Positions 59,076 through 64,000 of a stretch of DNA of 64,000 bases are shown here, piece after piece. Numbering within the stretch: the stretch's first letter is position 1; each line of letters begins with the position of its first letter. The notes beneath the pieces are model-generated. The model had not been told where the DNA came from. It worked only from the letters and a program-made list of their open reading frames with translations, and ran no database searches. The DNA is from Elusimicrobiaceae bacterium (GTDB lineage Bacteria; Elusimicrobiota; Elusimicrobia; Elusimicrobiales; Elusimicrobiaceae), in contig JAFXUJ010000001.1 in the NCBI GenBank assembly GCA_017525025.1, forward strand, positions 186,001 through 250,000, in the 5' to 3' direction. The position numbers and the translations under genes were made by a program.

Positions 59076-59818
59076 AGAATAGGAAGATTGATCGTGAAAA
59101 TAGAACCCAGGCCCCGGTCCGAAACGACGCTGATCGTGCCGTGGTGTAATTCTACGATGCGTTTAACCGTTGTGAGGCCTAAACCCCACCCGGTAATCTG
59201 CCCGGTGAAGTCATCATCCACCTGGTAGAAAGGCTCAAAAATACGTTGTACATCCTGCGGCCGGATGCCCGTGCCGTAGTCGCGTACGGAAAGGGAGATA
59301 CTATTTCCATGGTTCACGCATTGTATTTTAATAATTTTTTCTGCCCGGTTATTGAATTTAATAGCATTAGATAACAACTCTTGTATGCAAAGCCGGAACA
59401 TGCCCTCGTTGGCGTGAAGCGTTAAATCGGCCGGGCAATCGGTTTCTATAAACGTTCCGCGGCGTTCGCTTTCTTGCGTGTCGGGCATGGATACTTGCGG
59501 GCGGATTTCTTCTTGGGCCAAGGATTGAGAAGCACACTCTTTTAACAAGGATTTTAAAGAAATTTCTTTCTTTTCCAGCGCCTTTTCTTGGGTGTCAAAC
59601 ACTTGGTTAAAAGCCAGCAATTTATCCACTAATTGGGAAAGGTGCGTTCCCTGTGTATTGATTTCCTGCAACGCTTTGTCCGCGAAGGGGGACAACGAAT
59701 TTTTCGTCTGAGTCTGGATGGCTTCGCAATAACCCGTAATAATAGACAGCGGGGTGCGCAACTTATGTGCAATCAGCGAAAGAAGCTGAGCGTTGAGGTT
59801 AAATTCAGTCTGTGCCAT
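59072..59818 (-). CDS. Soluble sensor-less histidine kinase
   Basis: 248 residues from the ATG at 59818; the longer frame starts inside the upstream beta-barrel gene. The HisKA domain begins at once: SLIAHKLRTPLSIITGY (phospho-His18; HK instead of the usual HE). HATPase_c has ELLSNAIKFN (N box), VRDYGTGIRP (G1) and GWGLGLTTVKRIVELH (G2). There is no membrane helix or input domain, and no response regulator in the operon. Input probably comes from a partner protein; the coiled-coil protein downstream is a candidate. Confidence 0.88.
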   Translation of the reverse strand: MAQTEFNLNAQLLSLIAHKLRTPLSIITGYCEAIQTQTKNSLSPFADKALQEINTQGTHLSQLVDKLLAFNQVFDTQEKALEKKEISLKSLLKECASQSLAQEEIRPQVSMPDTQESERRGTFIETDCPADLTLHANEGMFRLCIQELLSNAIKFNNRAEKIIKIQCVNHGNSISLSVRDYGTGIRPQDVQRIFEPFYQVDDDFTGQITGWGLGLTTVKRIVELHHGTISVVSDRGLGSIFTINLPIL

Positions 59819-59820
59819 GA

Positions 59821-60696
59821 TTAGAAAGCGGCTCCCAGTTGTATATACCAAATATCCCGGTGGTTGACGTTGTGCACCGTGCGTACGTGGTTATAAGCCA
59901 AATCTATGGATACCCGGTTGGCTACGTAGAAGGAATTTCCGACCATGACGGAATGTTCCGGGTCTGCCGTGTGGAATTCGCCGTAGCGGTAACTAACGTA
60001 AAAAGAGGATCCGTTGTCCGCCCATAAACGGGTAAACCGGGCCCCTACGGTATATTTAGTTAAATCGTGTACAATATCCAACGTTTGTAAATAAGCTAAT
60101 TCCTGCTGGTTTAAAACACTGCGCAATCCTTTAACGGTAGAAATGCCGTCCGGATATTCAAAAACCGTGCCGATTAAGTCAAGCCCAAACGTATTGAAGA
60201 GTGTAGAGGAAAGCCCCAACGAATAGGCCGTTTGGGAATAATAACGGTTTTCTTCGCTGCCGTTATTAAAGAATACAGTTCCCTTTTCACGAGCAAAGGC
60301 GGCATTTACAAAAGCGTGAGAATAAATATCATTTAACCGATCGTCGCGTAAAGTCATGCGCAGTTGGGAGCTGACCCCGTAAGCGGAAGCATCTTGATAG
60401 GAGGGGTTATCGCTTTTGTTTTTAAAATAGTAAAAAGGCCGTACGCTGATACGTACCAAATCCAAATCTAACGAAAGCGGTACGGCGACAGAATATACCG
60501 GATCTTTAAAAATCCGCTCACTGGCTAATTTGGCTTGTAAACCGGCCTGCGTATTAAGCGTAAGGGCTACCGTAGCATCTACTTGAGCTTGGTCAAAGTG
60601 GGAAGCACCCGTATAAGAGGTTTCCACTTCTACCGTGCGGGCATAGGCCCCAAAAGCAACCGACAACAAAAGAGAAAAGAAAATAATTTTTTTCAT
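59821..60696 (-). CDS. Predicted outer-membrane beta-barrel protein
   Basis: 291 residues. A signal peptide (about 1-19, MKKIIFFSLLLSVAFGAYA) and, across the rest, amphipathic beta strands with aromatic girdles (FYYFKNKSDNP, SSFYVSYRYGEF, VSIDLAYNHVRT), ending in Phe (YIQLGAAF). Likely a 12-strand or so barrel. First gene of the operon with the histidine kinase, coiled-coil protein and AI-2E permease. No Shine-Dalgarno is evident before the ATG. No named family recognised. Confidence 0.7.
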   Translation of the reverse strand: MKKIIFFSLLLSVAFGAYARTVEVETSYTGASHFDQAQVDATVALTLNTQAGLQAKLASERIFKDPVYSVAVPLSLDLDLVRISVRPFYYFKNKSDNPSYQDASAYGVSSQLRMTLRDDRLNDIYSHAFVNAAFAREKGTVFFNNGSEENRYYSQTAYSLGLSSTLFNTFGLDLIGTVFEYPDGISTVKGLRSVLNQQELAYLQTLDIVHDLTKYTVGARFTRLWADNGSSFYVSYRYGEFHTADPEHSVMVGNSFYVANRVSIDLAYNHVRTVHNVNHRDIWYIQLGAAF

Positions 60697-60765
60697 ATAT
60701 TACTATTTAACCAAATTTTATACGCTTTTACCAAAGAAACTTTTTGTTTTTACAAGTGAGATATT

Positions 60766-60784
60766 TGATAGAATAAAAGAGATG
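60766..60784 (+). promoter_or_regulatory. Extended -10 for a near-leaderless phosphatase-like mRNA
   Basis: TGA-TAGAAT (TAGAAT 60769-60774), then 7 nt, then the ATG at 60782. A possible -35 TTGTTT (60744-60749) is 19 bp upstream. GAG touches the ATG and is too close to act as a ribosome site. Confidence 0.45.
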
Positions 60785-61993
60785 AGAAAAATTTTGTTTT
60801 TAATCTGTTTTTTGTTGTATCCGTTTATATTACAAGCGGCCCAAGTTTCGCGAGGGCCGTATTTAGAAGATCCCACCCAAAGCACCATGGTTTTGCGTTG
60901 GCAGACGGATGTGCCTACTCCGGCATGGTTGGAATACGGGCCGGCGCCTCGTTGTAATCAAATTATGACTATTTCCCCGGAGGGACGCAATCATAAAGTG
61001 GTGTTATATGGTTTAGTGCCCAACCAAGATTTTTGCTACCGGTTGTATGTGTATAACCGGGAGCGAGACGGAGCGCAAGAACCCATTACCGGTACTTTTC
61101 GTACGTTGTTTTCGGCTGAACGCAAAATAGTCAATTTCTTGGTTATGGGTGCTACCGGAGAACCGTTGTCTTACGACGAATCCGGAAACCTTTTACCCAG
61201 TGAAGCCGACGCAGCCCGGGAATCGTTAGCCTCTTTAATGGAAACGGAAACAAGCGATTTTGTCATTCATACCGGTAATATCACCGCCAGCGGTTTAAAT
61301 ATAGATGCCAACCGGGAATTTTTCACTCCGTTTAAAGAAGTTTTGCGCAAGACACCGCTGTTTGTGGCCTTGGGGCCCAATGAATACGGGCCGAATCGGG
61401 CGGATAGAGAAAGCAAACCCTTTTTAGCGAACAATTATACGCGTTTTCATAGTATGCCTTGGAGCAATGCGACTCCCAAGTATTACTCGTTTGATACGGC
61501 GAATGCACGTTTTGTTTTCTTAGATACGAACATTGCCGAGGGAGCGGCTTGGGCTCCGGATTTAGATGAAAAGTCTAACCAGATCGCTTGGTTGAAAACG
61601 ACGTTAGCAGGAGCGGGAGAACGGTGGAGAATTGTGGTGATGAACGCACCGGCGTATTCTTCGGGTGCGCGCGGGCCTAACAACGAAGTATTTGCCGATT
61701 TGGTTAAAATTTTTGAGGATTACCGCGTCAATTTGGTTATTCAGGGAGGAGACGCGAATTACGAACGAACGTTCCCCATGTTCCGCGGGGAAATTAAACC
61801 CAGAGGTGTAACGTATCTTACCTTGGGAACGGCGGGACAGACGCCTACGAAACGGACCAATCCGGATGCTTCCACCGCGCGTTTCGTTTCTGCGCGGCAC
61901 TACGCGGCAGTAAAAATAGTGGATCGTAAATTGTCAGTCAAAATTTACAACGAAAAAGGCAAAACGATAGACGAATTTGACCAGTATTTGTAA
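60782..61993 (+). CDS. Purple-acid-phosphatase-like secreted protein lacking metal ligands
   Basis: A 403-residue exported protein (signal peptide about 1-19). The N-terminal fibronectin-like domain (VSRGPYLEDPTQSTMVLRW) and the C-terminal metallophosphatase fold follow purple acid phosphatases. The ligand motifs are altered at every site: GDTG is GATG, TGD is TGN, GNHEY is GPNEYG, the HHPPY site is MNAPAY, and GHxHxYER is GGDANYER. So it is very likely not a phosphatase. It lies 23 nt upstream of pilin 5, which has only a ribosome site, so the two are cotranscribed; a surface-binding role is a guess. Confidence 0.85.
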   Translation: MRKILFLICFLLYPFILQAAQVSRGPYLEDPTQSTMVLRWQTDVPTPAWLEYGPAPRCNQIMTISPEGRNHKVVLYGLVPNQDFCYRLYVYNRERDGAQEPITGTFRTLFSAERKIVNFLVMGATGEPLSYDESGNLLPSEADAARESLASLMETETSDFVIHTGNITASGLNIDANREFFTPFKEVLRKTPLFVALGPNEYGPNRADRESKPFLANNYTRFHSMPWSNATPKYYSFDTANARFVFLDTNIAEGAAWAPDLDEKSNQIAWLKTTLAGAGERWRIVVMNAPAYSSGARGPNNEVFADLVKIFEDYRVNLVIQGGDANYERTFPMFRGEIKPRGVTYLTLGTAGQTPTKRTNPDASTARFVSARHYAAVKIVDRKLSVKIYNEKGKTIDEFDQYL

Positions 61994-62016
61994 GATTGAT
62001 AAAGGAGGAATCTACT

Positions 62017-62571
62017 ATGTCAAACTGTAAGCATGGCTTTACTTTAATTGAAATGTTGGTAGTTGTATTAATAATTGGTATCTTGGCGGCGGTAGCTATA
62101 CCGCAGTACCAAACAGCTGTTGATAGGGCGCGCCTAACCCGCTATATAACACTTGTACGGGGTATAGCAGATGCACGCCGGAGACTTTATTTAGCAACGG
62201 GCGAATGGAAACACCATTTTGATGAATTGGATGTAAGCATTCCGGGAACCCCTATATCAAAAGTCCCCGCTCCGGGGGCCTCCGTAGGAGAAATCGCTAC
62301 ATATGATTGGGGTTACTGTTATATTATGGAGCCAAGACACAATTGGTGGGATGCTGATATCTTTTGCGGGGGATATGATCTTGTGGGATATAATCAAACG
62401 ATTCGCTTGGCGGATGATGAAAAAGAAACCCTAGAGGCATACTGCATATCGTCTAAAGATAACGAGCGGGGAAAAAGATTGTGCAACTCACATGGAGATA
62501 TATATACATGGGGTTGTTTTTGGGGCCCCGATGCTCGTACGGTGTGTAAAGCACAAGCCGCTCGCATGTAA
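62017..62571 (+). CDS. Type IV pilin-like protein 5
   Basis: A 184-residue pilin, the most divergent of the five: leader MSNCKHG, helix [20 protein letters not shown], then IPQYQTAVDRARL. The head has six or seven Cys, aromatic residues (YDWGYCY, HNWWDADIFCGG) and a DVSIPGTP segment placed like DLDIEIPG in pilin 2. The ATG at 62017 follows AAGGAGG (62001-62007); a TTG at 61996 precedes it and is rejected. Unlike pilins 1-4 it has no own promoter and follows the phosphatase-like gene. Convergent with rlmB across a terminator. Confidence 0.92.
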   Translation: MSNCKHGFTLIEMLVVVLIIGILAAVAIPQYQTAVDRARLTRYITLVRGIADARRRLYLATGEWKHHFDELDVSIPGTPISKVPAPGASVGEIATYDWGYCYIMEPRHNWWDADIFCGGYDLVGYNQTIRLADDEKETLEAYCISSKDNERGKRLCNSHGDIYTWGCFWGPDARTVCKAQAARM

Positions 62572-62587
62572 TTTGTTGTATCAATCA

Positions 62588-62624
62588 AAAAAATCCTTTG
62601 GCCTTATGAGCCAAAGGATTTTTT
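62588..62624. terminator. Bidirectional terminator between pilin 5 and rlmB
   Basis: A 15-bp perfect stem, 62588-62602 with 62610-62624 (core AATCCTTTGGC), loop CTTATGA, A-run and T-run on the two sides. Confidence 0.93.
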
Positions 62625-62641
62625 ATGGTTAAGTTACGATA

Positions 62642-63388
62642 TTATTTTTGTATTTTAGCCATCATATCATACATAATAATACTGGCCGCAGCGGAAGCGT
62701 TTAAACTCTCCACACCGCCTTTTTGCGGAATAGAAATGATCTCGTCGCAATTTTCAGCTGTCTTTTCGCGAATACCAAATCCTTCCGAACCGATTACCAA
62801 CACCGCCGGGGAAGCATATTCCATTTTTGTAATGGGTTTACCGGCCATGTCGGCCCCATAAATCCAAAAACCTTCTTCCTTTAAATCGTTCAAGGCGGCA
62901 GACAAATTGGCCACTTCCACAATATTGACGCTTTCAATTGCTCCGCACGCTACTTTATACACGGCCGGCGTAAGCCCTACTGTTCGGCGGTTGGGCAAAA
63001 TAATAGTGGAAAAACCCAAACAAGCCGCGCTGCGGATAATGGCCCCCAGATTTTGCGGATCCGTCATTTCATCTACGGCCAACCATAAATCTTTTTTGTT
63101 CCCGTCCGCCTCGTAGATTGCGTTAGAGAGTTTCATTAGTTTAACGGGTTGTATTTTAGCCATAATACCTTGGTGGTTGGCGTTGTGGGTTAAGCGGTCC
63201 AACGTTTTATTATCAATGCGGTCAATTTTTACATTGGCGCGTTTGGCTAGGCGGATAATGTCTTCAATGGCACGGTGCCCGGCCTTGGAGTCGGACACGT
63301 ATAGCTGGGTTACGCTGCGCTTTTTACTGCGAAGGGCTTCTTGTACGGGATGAATCCCGTAAATTAAATCTAAATTATTTTCGTTCAT
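62642..63388 (-). CDS. rlmB: 23S rRNA 2'-O-methyltransferase RlmB (TrmH/SpoU family)
   Basis: A 248-residue SPOUT methyltransferase. The substrate-binding N-terminal domain starts IYGIHPVQEALRS. The trefoil-knot motifs are EMTDPQNLGAIIRSAACLG (motif 1), VLVIGSEGFGI (motif 2) and VESLNASAAASI (motif 3). RlmB methylates G2251 in E. coli; other TrmH-type proteins act on different guanosines, so the site is inferred. AAGAGG precedes the ATG; 10 bp after pfkA on the same strand. Confidence 0.92.
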   Translation of the reverse strand: MNENNLDLIYGIHPVQEALRSKKRSVTQLYVSDSKAGHRAIEDIIRLAKRANVKIDRIDNKTLDRLTHNANHQGIMAKIQPVKLMKLSNAIYEADGNKKDLWLAVDEMTDPQNLGAIIRSAACLGFSTIILPNRRTVGLTPAVYKVACGAIESVNIVEVANLSAALNDLKEEGFWIYGADMAGKPITKMEYASPAVLVIGSEGFGIREKTAENCDEIISIPQKGGVESLNASAAASIIMYDMMAKIQK

Positions 63389-63398
63389 ATATTACCTC

Positions 63399-64000
63399 TT
63401 AACCGATTGCACGTGAACCGAAGCTCATGCCTATCTTCAAGGCGCAGCTCACTTCGTCGCCGTGGGGATCCACGCGTTTTAAGTTGGAAATAGCTTCCGT
63501 AATTTTTACTTCATCCATTGCAAAATTGTGGAAAGCCGCCATATAACCGAATTTATTTTCTAATACCATATCCAACGCTTTGGCTCCGTAAAGGGTGGAA
63601 AGCCAACGGTCAAAGGCCGTAGGAGTTCCGCCGCGTTGGGTATGTCCTAATATACAAGCACGGGATTCAATGCCTGTTTTGCTTTCAATCATATCGCTTA
63701 GTTTATTAGCGATACCTCCTAAGCGGATAGCATCCGTGCTACCGGGTACGGTACGCGCGACGGTTTGTTCGCCTTTTTCGTTTTTGGCGCCTTCCGCCGC
63801 GACGACAATGCTGCAGGTTTTGCCTTTGCTCTTACGGTTTAAAATGTAATTCACGATGACATCATCATTATACGGAATTTCCGGTATCAATACTATATCT
63901 CCGCCCCCCGCGATAGCCGAACGTAACGCAATCCAACCCGCGTAGCGGCCCATGGTTTCTACAATCATGACGCGGTGGTGCGACTGGGCCGTAGTATGCA
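63399..64000 (-). CDS. pfkA: 6-phosphofructokinase, C-terminal part (cut by window edge)
   Basis: About 200 residues of the C-terminal part of phosphofructokinase; the start and the phosphoryl-donor loop lie outside the window. VETMGRYAGWIALRSAIAGGGD, PEIPYNDD and LGHTQRGGTPTAFDR match the family. Because the GGDG/GGDD and the TIDND regions are missing, ATP cannot be told from pyrophosphate as donor; the MGRYAGWIAL form occurs in both. It precedes rlmB in the same transcript. Confidence 0.93.
   Translation of the reverse strand, partial: HTTAQSHHRVMIVETMGRYAGWIALRSAIAGGGDIVLIPEIPYNDDVIVNYILNRKSKGKTCSIVVAAEGAKNEKGEQTVARTVPGSTDAIRLGGIANKLSDMIESKTGIESRACILGHTQRGGTPTAFDRWLSTLYGAKALDMVLENKFGYMAAFHNFAMDEVKITEAISNLKRVDPHGDEVSCALKIGMSFGSRAIG

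Noticed and set aside
1-64000. CRISPR array, insertion sequence, prophage or toxin-antitoxin pair
   Set aside because: No regular spaced repeats, transposase, integrase, phage structural or paired small toxin-like genes were seen on either strand.

Overview
The window is 64 kb of gene-dense bacterial chromosome, roughly half G+C, with no prophage, insertion sequence, CRISPR array or rRNA. The best guess for the organism is a gut member of the Elusimicrobiota (Elusimicrobiaceae). This rests on scattered small type IV pilin genes with a nearly invariant N-terminus, an [FeFe] hydrogenase of the monomeric group B kind, outer-membrane proteins and an RND efflux system (so a diderm), and a fermentative gene set. 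The assignment is inference: no rRNA gene is present.

Layout. 1-2391: dnaE (minus, cut by the left edge). 2465-4484: a Nudix hydrolase and a secreted DUF4424-like protein. 4488-5408: a repeat element plus pilin cassette between 32-bp direct repeats. 5382-7106: a minus operon (membrane protein, lipid kinase, anchored nuclease). 7227-14562: alaS, tRNA-Tyr, mutS-mutL. 14604-16118: a secreted protein. 16252-24502: a tightly packed plus operon hpt-ftsH-glmM-pdxJ-glmS-nnrD-alpha/beta hydrolase (amino-sugar supply for peptidoglycan, vitamin B6, metabolite repair). 24643: pilin 2. 25181-30799: minus genes nadK-recN-two small paralogous membrane proteins, then a beta-barrel protein and glycerate kinase. 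30887-32907: nifU-nifS iron-sulfur assembly. 32952-36895: two 5'-nucleotidase-like proteins (one a pseudoenzyme) and a Dus enzyme. 37010-38257: rplM-rpsI and a TRL-like lipoprotein. 38317-40626: [FeFe] hydrogenase and a secreted protein. 40777-46599: a complete RND tripartite efflux operon. 46653-49676: purB-purA-HAD. 49678-53384: second repeat copy, pilins 3 and 4 and a minus operon between them. 53435-60696: deoB, a GGDEF/EAL protein, and a minus operon of beta-barrel protein, histidine kinase, coiled-coil protein and AI-2E family permease. 60782-62571: a degenerate purple-acid-phosphatase-like protein and pilin 5. 62642-64000: rlmB and the 3' part of pfkA.

The most unusual signal is the pilin system. 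Five pilin genes with a constant start and variable C-terminal heads each sit at the end of a plus-strand block and point at a convergent minus-strand gene. Four have their own promoter with a homopolymeric or T-rich tract between -35 and -10 (T13, T9, T15, T7), giving spacers of 17, 13, 19 and 17 bp. That is the architecture expected for slipped-strand phase variation. Two of them are preceded by about 240-275 bp repeats whose terminal hairpins are conserved and whose internal stem is kept by compensatory changes. No pilus assembly genes are in the window. Two predicted metallophosphatases (34437 and 60782) have lost nearly all metal ligands. At least four genes have an extended -10 box placed 6-7 nt before ATG with no Shine-Dalgarno, which suggests leaderless mRNAs.
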